Positions 50,874 to 59,118 of a stretch of 64,000 nt of DNA are shown piece by piece (position 1 is the first letter of the stretch; each line of letters begins with the position of its first letter). The notes beneath the pieces are model-generated. The model had not been told where the DNA came from. It saw only the letters and a list, made by a program, of their open reading frames with translations, and made no database searches. The translations under genes and the position numbers were made by a program. Source of the DNA: Cereibacter sphaeroides (GTDB taxonomy: Bacteria; Pseudomonadota; Alphaproteobacteria; Rhodobacterales; Rhodobacteraceae); contig QFQS01000001.1 in the NCBI GenBank assembly GCA_003243455.1, positions 1,922,001-1,986,000 of the forward strand, in the 5' to 3' direction.

Positions 50874-51161
50874 ATGATCGTCTGCCACTGCGCCAATATC
50901 AGCGATCGCGACCTTCGGGCCGCGATCGACTGGATGCGCGCTTCCGATCCCGATACAATCATTACGCCGGGGAAGATCTACCGCGCGCTTGGAAAACGCG
51001 CGGACTGCGGCGGCTGCATCCCGCTGCTGCTGGACACCATGCAGCGTTGTGACAGTTTCAGTGTACCCATGACAGTGCGTGGCCTGCGCCGCGCCCGAAC
51101 CACAGGGAATGGACATGAAGGGCGATCCGAAGGTTATCGACTACCTGAACGCGGCACTTAG
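50874..51161 (+). CDS. bfd: Bacterioferritin-associated ferredoxin
   Basis: A 2Fe-2S protein, 95 aa. Cluster ligands are C4, C6, C45 and C48 (VCHC and CGGC). Bfd docks to bacterioferritin and reduces its core to release Fe(II). The last 16 codons overlap the start of bfr in another reading frame, giving a basic C-terminal extension (RGLRRARTTGNGHEG and beyond) not needed for the fold. The ribosome-binding site is modest; ATG 50874 is 13 nt after the imelysin stop. Confidence 0.9.
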   Translation: MIVCHCANISDRDLRAAIDWMRASDPDTIITPGKIYRALGKRADCGGCIPLLLDTMQRCDSFSVPMTVRGLRRARTTGNGHEGRSEGYRLPERGT

Positions 51162-51600
51162 ATCCGAGTTGACGGCAGTCAGCCAGTACTGGCTGCACTA
51201 CCGTCTGCAAGAGGACTGGGGATATGGCCGTTTGGCCGACAAGTCGCGCGCGGAAAGCATCGAAGAAATGCACCACGCCGACCGGCTTATCGCGAGGATC
51301 ATCTTTCTGGAGGGGCACCCGAACCTGCAGAAACTGGACCCGCTGCGTATCGGCCAGAACATTCGCGAGTCGCTGGAAAGTGACCTTGCCGCCGAATACG
51401 ACGCGCGCACGCTCTACATCGAGGCGCGCAACCATTGCGACAAGATTGGTGACTATGTCTCCAAGATCCTGTTCGAGGCGCTGATCACGGATGAGGAAGG
51501 TCATATCGACTTCCTCGAGACCCAGATCGACCTCTTCGACGATCTCGGGCCCGAACGTTACGGGCTGCTCAACGCCAAGCCGGCCGATCAGGCCGAATAG
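51115..51600 (+). CDS. bfr: Bacterioferritin
   Basis: Heme-containing iron-storage protein, 161 aa from ATG 51115 (GGGA 7 nt upstream; ATG 51109 is the alternative). All ferroxidase residues are conserved at standard numbering: E18, E51, H54, E94, E127 and H130, with Y25, and the heme ligand M52 is present. It forms a 24-subunit cage storing ferric iron in the cytoplasm. The unusual point is its position between imelysin genes, directly after bfd, which couples storage to acquisition. Confidence 0.95.
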   Translation: MKGDPKVIDYLNAALRSELTAVSQYWLHYRLQEDWGYGRLADKSRAESIEEMHHADRLIARIIFLEGHPNLQKLDPLRIGQNIRESLESDLAAEYDARTLYIEARNHCDKIGDYVSKILFEALITDEEGHIDFLETQIDLFDDLGPERYGLLNAKPADQAE

Positions 51601-51634
51601 AAAGGGCCGCGAGCCGCGCGCGGCAGAGCGAAAG

Positions 51635-53152
51635 ATGAACTGGCGCCTTGCGATTGCCGCCGCCTGCCTGATGGCAGGCGGTCAGGTGATGGCCGACGAA
51701 CTGGATGAACCGCATCTGCGCGTCATTCCGCGAACCACGGCGGAAGCGGCGCGTGTCGCCGCAGTTACCGTGCCACCCGCCGATTTCAGCGCCCCCGAAC
51801 CTTTCGAGGCGATGTCGGGCGGCGCGGCTTCGGTTCCCTCCAGGGAAAACGCCGACGCCTTCTCCGCCCCCTCCGGCAACATGGCCTTCGACCGCGAATT
51901 CGACTTTCGCCTTGGCAACGGCATGTTCCGCAAGCTGTGGATCGCCGCCCCTTCCACCACCAGGGCATCCGACGGCCTGGGGCCGCTGTACAACTCGCGC
52001 GGTTGCCAGAGTTGCCATGTGAAGGATGGGCGCGGACGCCCGCCCACAGGCCCGCAGGACCGCACCATGTCGATGTTCCTGCGCCTGTCCGTGCCGGGTG
52101 GCACTGCCCCCGCCGAAATAGCAGACTACCTCGCCACCCTGCCCGAACCGACCTATGGCGGCCAGTTGCAGGATTTCTCGACCCCCGGCATCGCCCCCGA
52201 AGGCCGCATGGTGATCACCTATTCCGAAAAGCCCGTCACACTGGCCGACGGCACCGTCATCAACCTCCGCGCACCCAGCTATTCCATCGACGCCCTGTCG
52301 CAAGGCCCGCTTGCGCCCGGCACCATGATCTCGCCTCGCGTCACGCCGCAGATGATCGGGCTGGGATTGCTGGAGGCTATCCCAGCCGCCGACATTCTTG
52401 CCGGACAGGACCCGGACGATACCGACGGCGACGGCATCTCGGGCCGCGCAAATCTCGTCTGGTCGGACGAATTCCAGCGCCCGATGCTGGGCCGCTTTGG
52501 CTGGAAGGCCGGAACCGCGACCATCCGTGAACAGGCGGCGGATGCCTTTTCGGGCGATCTGGGCCTGTCGACCGTGCTGCGCCCCGATCCCTGGGGCGAT
52601 TGCACCCCGGCGCAGACCGCCTGCCGCGAAGCGCCGCACGGGCAGGAGCCCGGTGTTCGCGACGGGCTGGAGGTCGATGGCCAAAGCCTTGATCTTGTCA
52701 CTTTTTATTCCCGCAACCTGGGCGTCCCGCGCCGCCGCGATGTCGATGATCCCGTCGTGCTGCGCGGCAAGCAGCTTTTCTACGAATCCGGCTGCGCCAG
52801 TTGCCACCGGCCCAAATTCGTGACCGAACGCCTGACCGACCAACCCGAGCAAAGCTTTCAGCTGATCTGGCCTTATACCGACCTGCTGCTGCACGACATG
52901 GGCGAGGGGCTGGCCGACAACCGGCCAGAGGCGCGCGCGACGGGGCGCGAATGGCGCACCCCGCCGCTCTGGGGGATCGGGCTGACCAAGGCCGTCAGCG
53001 GTCACACCCAGTTCCTGCACGATGGCCGCGCGCGCAACCTGCTGGAAGCGATCCTGTGGCACGGAGGCGAGGCGCAACCCGCCCGCGATGCCGTCGTGCA
53101 GATGCCGAAACCCGACCGCGACGCCCTGATCACGTTTCTGGAGAGCCTGTGA
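51635..53152 (+). CDS. Di-heme oxidoreductase (DUF1111 family, cytochrome c peroxidase-like)
   Basis: Periplasmic c-type cytochrome, 505 aa from ATG 51635, which follows GAGCGAAAG. A signal peptide covers about residues 1-20. Two heme sites are visible: CQSCH (124-128) and CASCH (387-391). The context GNGMFRKLWI and DGLGPLYNSRGCQSCH, then DDTDGDGISGRANLVW (about 265-280, Ca-binding-like) and TPPLWGIGLTKAVSGHTQFLHDGRARNLLEAILWHGGEA, is typical of the DUF1111 proteins that accompany imelysins. A role in redox handling of iron has been proposed but is not established. The stop overlaps the next start (TGATG). Confidence 0.9.
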   Translation: MNWRLAIAAACLMAGGQVMADELDEPHLRVIPRTTAEAARVAAVTVPPADFSAPEPFEAMSGGAASVPSRENADAFSAPSGNMAFDREFDFRLGNGMFRKLWIAAPSTTRASDGLGPLYNSRGCQSCHVKDGRGRPPTGPQDRTMSMFLRLSVPGGTAPAEIADYLATLPEPTYGGQLQDFSTPGIAPEGRMVITYSEKPVTLADGTVINLRAPSYSIDALSQGPLAPGTMISPRVTPQMIGLGLLEAIPAADILAGQDPDDTDGDGISGRANLVWSDEFQRPMLGRFGWKAGTATIREQAADAFSGDLGLSTVLRPDPWGDCTPAQTACREAPHGQEPGVRDGLEVDGQSLDLVTFYSRNLGVPRRRDVDDPVVLRGKQLFYESGCASCHRPKFVTERLTDQPEQSFQLIWPYTDLLLHDMGEGLADNRPEARATGREWRTPPLWGIGLTKAVSGHTQFLHDGRARNLLEAILWHGGEAQPARDAVVQMPKPDRDALITFLESL

Positions 53153-54120
53153 TGCTGCGAGCAATAGCCCTGTCCCTGCTGCTGGCCCTGCCCGCAAAAG
53201 CGGGTGTTAAAGAGATTCTCGATACCAATATCTTTCCCGGTTACGCAGCCTTTTCCGCCGCCTCCGATACCCTGGCTGCCCAGGCGCAGCAAACCTGCGA
53301 TCCGGTGGCGCTGCGCCCCGCCTACAACGCCGCCTTCGACGCCTGGCTTGGCGTCCAGCATCTGCGCATGGGACCAGGCGAAGAGGACGGGCGTTCAATC
53401 GCCATCGCCTTCTGGCCCGATCCGAAAGCCCTGGGGCAAAAAGCCACGAACAAGCTGATCGCGGCGCAAGACCCGGTGGTGAACGACCCCGCCGCCTTCG
53501 CCAAGGTCTCGGTCGGCACGCGCGGTCTCTTCACGCTGGAGCGGCTGCTGTATGGCGACTACTCCGGCGACTACGTCTGCGCCCTCACGCGCGCAGTCGC
53601 GACCGACCTGGCCCGCATGGCGAACGAGATCGAGGATGGCTGGCGGAACGGCTATTCGCAGGCTTTGCTGACAGCGGGGCAGCCCGGCAATACCCAGTTC
53701 CTGTCCGAGCAAGAGGCGCTTCAGGCGATCTACACCCAGCTTATGACGGGCTTCGAATTCACCAAGGATACCCGCATCGGCCGCCCCCTTGGGACCTTCG
53801 ACCGCCCCCGCCCCGAACGTGCCGAGGCGCGATTATCCGGGCGATCCTTGCGCAACGTGCGCCTGTCTCTTGTCGCGCTCAAGTCGCTGGCGGTGGCGCT
53901 GGCACCTGACAGCGCCGACGCGCAGGACGCCATCGACCGGGCAATCGCGCGGGCCGACAAGCTTGATGACCCGATCTTTGCCGGCGTCGCCGAGCCGCAA
54001 AGCCGGTTTCGGGTCGAGGCGCTGCAACAGGCGATCGGCACGGCACGCGACACCACGACAGCCGAAATCGGCCCGGCTCTGGGTGTCAGCGTGGGCTTCA
54101 ACTCTGCGGATGGAGACTGA
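53152..54120 (+). CDS. Second imelysin-family protein, lacking the GxHxxE histidine
   Basis: A 322-aa imelysin-like periplasmic protein from ATG 53152. A short signal peptide (MLRAIALSLLLALPAKA, cleavage before GVKEIL) is followed by the helical fold: FDAWLGVQHLRMGPGEEDGRSIAIAFWPDPK near 62-92, and GTRGLFTLERLLYGDYS near 119-135 at the position of GxHxxE. Here the motif reads G-L-F-T-L-E, with Phe replacing His and Glu retained. Such divergent imelysins usually sit next to a DUF1111 gene and a DUF1513 gene, as here, suggesting a conserved periplasmic complex. Confidence 0.85.
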   Translation: MLRAIALSLLLALPAKAGVKEILDTNIFPGYAAFSAASDTLAAQAQQTCDPVALRPAYNAAFDAWLGVQHLRMGPGEEDGRSIAIAFWPDPKALGQKATNKLIAAQDPVVNDPAAFAKVSVGTRGLFTLERLLYGDYSGDYVCALTRAVATDLARMANEIEDGWRNGYSQALLTAGQPGNTQFLSEQEALQAIYTQLMTGFEFTKDTRIGRPLGTFDRPRPERAEARLSGRSLRNVRLSLVALKSLAVALAPDSADAQDAIDRAIARADKLDDPIFAGVAEPQSRFRVEALQQAIGTARDTTTAEIGPALGVSVGFNSADGD

Positions 54121-54121
54121 C

Positions 54122-55186
54122 ATGGCCACAAGGCGCAACGTTCTGGCGGGACTTATCGCAACCGCAATTCCCCGCCTGAGCTGGGCCGAGGTCGGCAGCC
54201 CCGCCTTCGTCGCCGCCGCGCGGGACGCCGAAGGTCAGGCCTGGCTGCACGGGCTGTCGGAACAGGGCGAAAGCCGCTTTCGCCTGCCCCTGCCCGCGCG
54301 CGGCCACGCCGCCGCCGCCCACCCCTCCCGCCCCGAGGCGGTCGCCTTTGCCCGCAGGCCCGGCGTCTTTGCCATCGTCATCGACTGCGCCGAAGGTCGC
54401 GTCATCGCCCGCCTGACCCCGCCCGGCGGGCGGCAGTTCAACGGCCACGGCGCCTTCACCGCCGACGGCGCGGTGCTCTTCACCTCGGAAGTCGTGGCAG
54501 AGACCAGCGAAGGCCGCCTTGGCATCTGGGATGCGCGGCGTGGCTATGCCCGGATAGGAGAGGTCGCGACCCACGGCATCGGCCCGCATGACATCAAGCG
54601 TCTGGCGGATGGCTCCTTGGTCGTCGCGAATGGCGGCATCCAGACCGACCCGCAGGACCGCACCAAGCTCAACATCGACACGATGCGCCCGAACCTCACC
54701 TATCTGACCGCCGAAGGCGAATTGAGCGAACTGGTCGAACTGGAAGAGGACTATCGCCAGAACTCGATCCGCCACCTTGCGCTTGCCCCCGATGGCACCG
54801 TAGCCTTCGCGATGCAGTGGGAAGGCGATCCGGCCGATCCCGTGCCGCTGCTCGGTCTGCACAAACGCGGCAGCGCTGCCCGGCTTTGCCCCAACACCGA
54901 CATCGACGCCCCCCGGATGAAGGGCTACGCAGGCTCCATCGCCATCGACGTGGCAGGCAGCCGCGTCGCGCTGACCTCACCGCCCGGCGGTGTCGTCGCG
55001 GTGTTCGGCATGGACGGCACCCCGCTGGCCACCATCACCCGGCAGGACGCATCGGGCATCGCTCCTGGGCCGGAAGGCTTCATCGTGACCGACGGCCTGG
55101 GCGCCATCAGCGCCTGCGACGAAACCGGCATCCGCCCGCTGAACAAGCAGGCGACGGCCTGGGACAACCACCTCGTGCAGATTTAG
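54122..55186 (+). CDS. DUF1513 family periplasmic protein (beta-propeller-like)
   Basis: A 354-aa protein with a Tat-like N-terminus (RR at 4-5, NVLAGLIATA, cleavage near SWA-EV). The body is a repeated-strand, probable seven-bladed propeller, with conserved VAFARRPGVFAIVIDC, GRQFNGHGAFTADGAVLFTSE (about 100-120), GIGPHDIKRLADGSLVVANGG (about 155-175) and MKGYAGSIAIDVAG. Its family is found with imelysin and DUF1111 genes. The function is unknown; a scaffold or metal-binding role is possible. It ends the iron operon; a hairpin follows at 55197. Confidence 0.85.
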   Translation: MATRRNVLAGLIATAIPRLSWAEVGSPAFVAAARDAEGQAWLHGLSEQGESRFRLPLPARGHAAAAHPSRPEAVAFARRPGVFAIVIDCAEGRVIARLTPPGGRQFNGHGAFTADGAVLFTSEVVAETSEGRLGIWDARRGYARIGEVATHGIGPHDIKRLADGSLVVANGGIQTDPQDRTKLNIDTMRPNLTYLTAEGELSELVELEEDYRQNSIRHLALAPDGTVAFAMQWEGDPADPVPLLGLHKRGSAARLCPNTDIDAPRMKGYAGSIAIDVAGSRVALTSPPGGVVAVFGMDGTPLATITRQDASGIAPGPEGFIVTDGLGAISACDETGIRPLNKQATAWDNHLVQI

Positions 55187-55196
55187 GACAGGCGGT

Positions 55197-55216
55197 CAGC
55201 GCCCGGTCTGGCGCTG
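55197..55216. terminator. Possible terminator hairpin after the DUF1513 gene
   Basis: A 7-bp stem with a 6-nt loop: CAGCGCC (55197-55203), CGGTCT, GGCGCTG (55210-55216), 10 nt after the DUF1513 stop. Only short T pairs follow on the plus strand (GCTTGGGCAATTCC), so termination would be weak. It lies between this operon and the convergent TetR gene and could serve both. Confidence 0.4.
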
Positions 55217-55302
55217 GCTTGGGCAATTCCTGACCCAATCGCTCTACATACCAAAGCCATACGGATTCCATACCGAATCCAGCCTCGGTATTGCGGTCGA
55301 AG

Positions 55303-55968
55303 TCAGATCCGCCCGGTCTCGCCGAAATGCCGCGGGAAGAACGCCGCGGCACAGGCAAACACCGTGGCCAGCGCCTCATCCCGCTCATAGGGATGGGTCA
55401 TCGTCATCAGGTCCAGCCAGACCCCCTCGACCGTCACACGCAGCACCCGACCCACTCGGGCAGGGTTGCCAGAATAGCCGCCTTCCTTGATCAGGGCCGC
55501 ACAAATCGCTTCCATTTCAGCGATATAGGCCTCGTCGTTCGATCCGCAGCACTCCTGATACATCGGCCTGCTCTGCGCCTCGCCCCAGAACGAACACCAG
55601 GCCGACAGCTTCGCCGGCGTGCAGACCGCCGGATTGAAGTCCGCCCGCAGCATCGCGTCCAGCTGATCCGCCGGGTCCGATCCCGCCGCAGCCAGCGCCT
55701 GAGTCCAGTTCAGCCGGTATTCCTCGGCAATGAACTGCAACGTCTCGGCCAGCAGTTTCTCCTTGGTCTCGAAATGGAAATTCACCAATCCGTGCGATAG
55801 GTTAGCAACCTTCGCCACCTCAGTCAGCGTGGTCCGCGCATAGCCCCTTGTCGCCAGCGTCTCCAGCGTCGCCTCGATCAGCTGGCTTCGCCGTTCCTCG
55901 CGGCTTTGCTTGCGCCGCGCAGGCTCTTCCTTGTCACTTGGGGCAGGGATGGGCTGGGCAATCGTCAT
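55303..55968 (-). CDS. TetR-family transcriptional regulator (BetI-like)
   Basis: A 221-aa repressor. The N-terminal helix-turn-helix covers about residues 25-75 (SREERRSQLIEATLETLATRGYARTTLTEVAKVANLSHGLVNFHFETKEKLL). The C-terminal ligand-binding domain has the BetI-like core LSAWCSFWGEAQSRPMYQECC near 118-138. BetI-type repressors respond to choline or related amines. It is divergent from the catabolic operon over 184 bp, so it most likely represses that operon and senses its methylated amine substrate or an intermediate. It belongs to the TetR family with high confidence; the BetI ligand is an inference. Confidence 0.9.
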   Translation of the reverse strand: MTIAQPIPAPSDKEEPARRKQSREERRSQLIEATLETLATRGYARTTLTEVAKVANLSHGLVNFHFETKEKLLAETLQFIAEEYRLNWTQALAAAGSDPADQLDAMLRADFNPAVCTPAKLSAWCSFWGEAQSRPMYQECCGSNDEAYIAEMEAICAALIKEGGYSGNPARVGRVLRVTVEGVWLDLMTMTHPYERDEALATVFACAAAFFPRHFGETGRI

Positions 55969-56060
55969 AAGCGCTAATCCGAAAAGTGTTTCACCCCTTC
56001 TAGGGCTTTCTCAAACCCACGAAAGAGGCAGTTTGGTCGCGAGGTCAAGAAGGATTCTGA

Positions 56061-56098
56061 TTGACAGCCCAGTCAAAATCAGAGGATGTTTGATCAAA
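56061..56098 (+). promoter_or_regulatory. Palindromic elements in the divergent TetR/operon promoter
   Basis: The stretch 56061-56076 reads TTGAC-N6-GTCAA, an inverted repeat that includes a -35-like TTGACA (56061-56066), with a weak -10-like GATGTT 18 nt later. At 56089-56098 lies a 10-bp perfect palindrome, TTTGATCAAA. Either could be the operator of the divergent TetR gene; overlap with the -35 would fit repression. Spacing to the aminotransferase ATG at 56153 is about 55-90 bp. Confidence 0.5.
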
Positions 56099-56152
56099 TC
56101 AGGGGCAAAAGGGCCGCTCGTCACCGCCCTCCCAAAACAAGGACCGGACATC

Positions 56153-57505
56153 ATGACTGCCATCCCAACGCGCAATCTCGCGAAGTCGAACGCGCAATTT
56201 CAACGCGCCGTCAAACGCTTGCCGCTGGGGGTGGCATCGACGTTCCGCTATTGGGGCGATGACCGGACCATCTACGTTCACCACGGCAAGGGCGGCCGGA
56301 CCTGGGATATCGACGGCAATAAATACGTCGATTACCGCCTTGGCTACGGCCCCGCGATTCTCGGCTACGCCGATGACCGTGTCGATGCGGCGGCCCGCAA
56401 GGGCATGGAAGTGGGCGGCGTCTTCGCCCTGTCGACCGAGCGCGAGCTGATCGTCGCCGACCGTATCTCCAAGATGGTTCCGGCGGCCGAACTCATCCGC
56501 TTCTCGAATTCCGGCACCGAGGCGGTCATGGCCGCCCTGCGCCTTGCCCGCGCCTATACCGGCCGCGAAAGCTATCTGCTGGTCGAAGGCGGCTATCACG
56601 GGCTGTTCGACGCGGCCATGTGGATGTCGAACATGGAGGAATGGGATCTGGGATCGAACACCGACCCCGACCTTGTCCCCTATGGCAAGGGCATCCCCGA
56701 GACGGTCAAGCGCCTCGCCCACATCACCCCGATGAACAACTACCAGCGGCTGGAAGACGCGTTCAAGAAGCACGGCGACAAGTTCGCCGCCATGCTGATC
56801 GAGCCTATCCAGGGCAACTGCTGCTCGATCACCGCGCAGGTCGAATACGTCCAGCTGGCCCGCAAGCTGTGCGACCAATACGGCGTCATGCTGATCATTG
56901 ATGAGGTCAAGACCGGCTTCCGCGTCGGCAAGGGCGGCGTGCAGGGCCTAATGGGTGTCACGCCCGACATCACCACCTTCGCCAAGGCCGTCGCCAACGG
57001 CTATCCGATCTCGGTCGTCGCGGGCCGCGAAGAAGTCATGCGAACCTTCCGCTACGGCGGCGCTTCACATGGTGGCACCTATACCGCGCATTCGGTCTCG
57101 CTGGCCGCCGCCGAGGAATGCCTGCGCATCCTCGATGAAACTCCGGCACTGGAAACGCTGGCCAACTACGGCGAAAGCCTGAAGGCCGGGATTTCCAACA
57201 TCCTCGACGCGCGCGGCATCGTCCATTCCTATACGGGCCACCCGTCGATGTTCGGCCTGTTCTTCGCCGAAACGCCGCCCGACAACTACCGCGACTGGAA
57301 GACCTCGGATTATTCCTTCTACGACCAGATGGCGCATTACCTGCACGATCTGGGCGTCATCGTCGAACCCGACTCCCGCGAGCCCTGGTTCATGTGCGAG
57401 GCGCATGGGCTGGACGAAACCTGCCTGACCGACACGCTGAAGGCGGTCGAAACGGCGGTCGATCTGACGCTGGAGCATTTCGAAGCGGAAGCGAAAAGCG
57501 CATGA
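56153..57505 (+). CDS. Class III PLP-dependent aminotransferase (GSA aminomutase-like)
   Basis: A 450-aa enzyme from ATG 56153, preceded by AAGGA. The frame extends upstream into the TetR region. Landmarks: VASTFRYWGD, DYRLGYGPAILGYAD (about 62-76), NSGTEAVMAALRLARAYTGR (about 122-141), IIDEVKTGFRVGKGG (about 246-260), and the PLP Lys in TTFAKAVANGYPI (about 275-287). The pattern is that of the glutamate-1-semialdehyde aminomutase branch, but the operon is catabolic, so it probably transaminates an amine or amino acid intermediate. The start codon of the FAD gene overlaps its stop (ATGA). Confidence 0.88.
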   Translation: MTAIPTRNLAKSNAQFQRAVKRLPLGVASTFRYWGDDRTIYVHHGKGGRTWDIDGNKYVDYRLGYGPAILGYADDRVDAAARKGMEVGGVFALSTERELIVADRISKMVPAAELIRFSNSGTEAVMAALRLARAYTGRESYLLVEGGYHGLFDAAMWMSNMEEWDLGSNTDPDLVPYGKGIPETVKRLAHITPMNNYQRLEDAFKKHGDKFAAMLIEPIQGNCCSITAQVEYVQLARKLCDQYGVMLIIDEVKTGFRVGKGGVQGLMGVTPDITTFAKAVANGYPISVVAGREEVMRTFRYGGASHGGTYTAHSVSLAAAEECLRILDETPALETLANYGESLKAGISNILDARGIVHSYTGHPSMFGLFFAETPPDNYRDWKTSDYSFYDQMAHYLHDLGVIVEPDSREPWFMCEAHGLDETCLTDTLKAVETAVDLTLEHFEAEAKSA

Positions 57506-59118
57506 TCTATGATGCTGTCGTCATCGGCGCGGGGCACAATGGCCTCGTGACCGCCTGCTATCTGGCGAAAGCCGGGCTGAAGGTCTGCGTGGTCGAAAAG
57601 AACCAGTGGATCGGTGGCGCGGCCGTCAGCCGAGAGCTTTTCCCCGGCTTCACCTATTCCAACTGCTCCTACGTCTCGTCGCTGTTCCGGCCAGAGATCA
57701 TGCGCGATCTGGAACTGCCGAAGCACGGGTTGCAAATCCTGCCCTATGAGGGTGGCGCGGTCTTCATGGAAGGCGGCGACTACCTCGGCATGTTCCGCGA
57801 CCATGACGCGAACCGGCGCGAGTTCGCCCGCCATTCCAAACGCGATGCCGAAGCTTACGACCGTTATTCGCGCGACATCCTGCGCCACTGCCGCTTCATC
57901 CGGCCGCTCTTGATGCGCACGCCGCCGGACCCGTCCAGCTTCCGCCCGCGCGACCTGTCCGAACTGGCCTTCCTCGGCAAGAAGATGTTCGAACTCTCCG
58001 AAGCGCAAATCTGCGACATGGTTCGGTTCTGGACGATGAGCATCTCGGACTACCTCGATGAATATTTCGAGCATCCGGTGATCAAGGCCTACCTCGCCGT
58101 CTCGGCCATCATCGGCACCGCCCTTGGCCCGATGTCGCCCGGTTCGGCCTATGTTCTGCTGCATCACTACATGGGCGATGTTGACGGCAACGTCGGCGCC
58201 TGGGGCTTTGCCCGCGGCGGCATGGGATCGATCACTCAGGCCCTGGGCAAGGCGCTGGCCTCCTACGGCGGCGAAATCCGTGCAGGCCACGGCGTGGAGC
58301 AGATCCTCATCCAGAACGGCCGCACGACCGGCGTGGTGCTGGATGACGGGACCGAGGTTCACGCCCGCCGTGTCATCTCGAACATGGATGTGAAGCGGAC
58401 CTTCCTGAAGCATGTCGAGGCAAAGGAGCTTCCCGACACCTTCCTGAAGCGCGTTCGCAACTTCAAGACGCGGGGATCCTCGGGCAAGCTGAACATCGCG
58501 CTGGACGCGGCGCCGAAATTCACCGCGATGCCGGAAGGCGCGCCGATGCTGAAGGGCGACCTGCACTTCACCGATTCCATCGAAAAGATGGAGCGCGCCT
58601 ATGACGACTGGAAATCCGGCCACTTCAGCCGTGACCCCTTCCAGGATGTGATGATCCCGACCATGATCGACCCGACGATGACTCCGCCGGGCAAGCACTT
58701 CATGTCCTGCTTCGTCCAATACGCCCCGCCAAAGATCGAGGGCCGCGACTGGACCGACGCCGACCGCGACGCCTTCGGCAAGGCCTGCATCGACCAGATC
58801 GAGAAATACGCGCCCGGCTTCAAGAACCTCGTCCTCCATGCCGAGGTCCGCACACCGCGAGAGCTTGAGGCAGAGGTTGGCCTGACCGAAGGCAACATCT
58901 TCCAGGGCGAACTGACCTTCGACCAGTTGCTGTTCAACCGTCCGGTGCCGGGATATGCGAATTACCGTTCGCCTATCCGTGACCTATGGGTCTGCGGCTC
59001 TTCTACCCACCCCGGCGGTGGCGTCATGGGCGCCCCCGGCCGCAACGCCGCAGCCGAAGTGCTGCGCGAGGTAAAACTCGGCACGAAAGGGATGAGCGAT
59101 GCCTACCCCGTCCTCTGA
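57502..59118 (+). CDS. FAD-dependent oxidoreductase (PYROXD2/phytoene desaturase-like)
   Basis: A 538-aa flavoprotein. The N-terminal dinucleotide-binding motif is VVIGAGHNGLVTACYLAKAGLKVCVVEK (residues about 6-33, GxGxxG), with the conserved IGGAAVSRELFPGF following. The C-terminal FAD-binding signature is LWVCGSSTHPGGGVMGAPGRNAA (about 495-517). These are typical of the phytoene desaturase/carotene ketolase-like family that includes PYROXD2. In this operon it more likely oxidises an amine or a partially demethylated intermediate than a carotenoid, as no carotenoid genes are present. It overlaps the next gene by 20 nt. Confidence 0.88.
   Translation: MIYDAVVIGAGHNGLVTACYLAKAGLKVCVVEKNQWIGGAAVSRELFPGFTYSNCSYVSSLFRPEIMRDLELPKHGLQILPYEGGAVFMEGGDYLGMFRDHDANRREFARHSKRDAEAYDRYSRDILRHCRFIRPLLMRTPPDPSSFRPRDLSELAFLGKKMFELSEAQICDMVRFWTMSISDYLDEYFEHPVIKAYLAVSAIIGTALGPMSPGSAYVLLHHYMGDVDGNVGAWGFARGGMGSITQALGKALASYGGEIRAGHGVEQILIQNGRTTGVVLDDGTEVHARRVISNMDVKRTFLKHVEAKELPDTFLKRVRNFKTRGSSGKLNIALDAAPKFTAMPEGAPMLKGDLHFTDSIEKMERAYDDWKSGHFSRDPFQDVMIPTMIDPTMTPPGKHFMSCFVQYAPPKIEGRDWTDADRDAFGKACIDQIEKYAPGFKNLVLHAEVRTPRELEAEVGLTEGNIFQGELTFDQLLFNRPVPGYANYRSPIRDLWVCGSSTHPGGGVMGAPGRNAAAEVLREVKLGTKGMSDAYPVL

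Noticed and set aside
57337..58839. Open frame of 500 aa on the minus strand
   Set aside because: Antisense to the first FAD oxidoreductase, no ribosome-binding site or domain, and typical GC-driven shadow composition.
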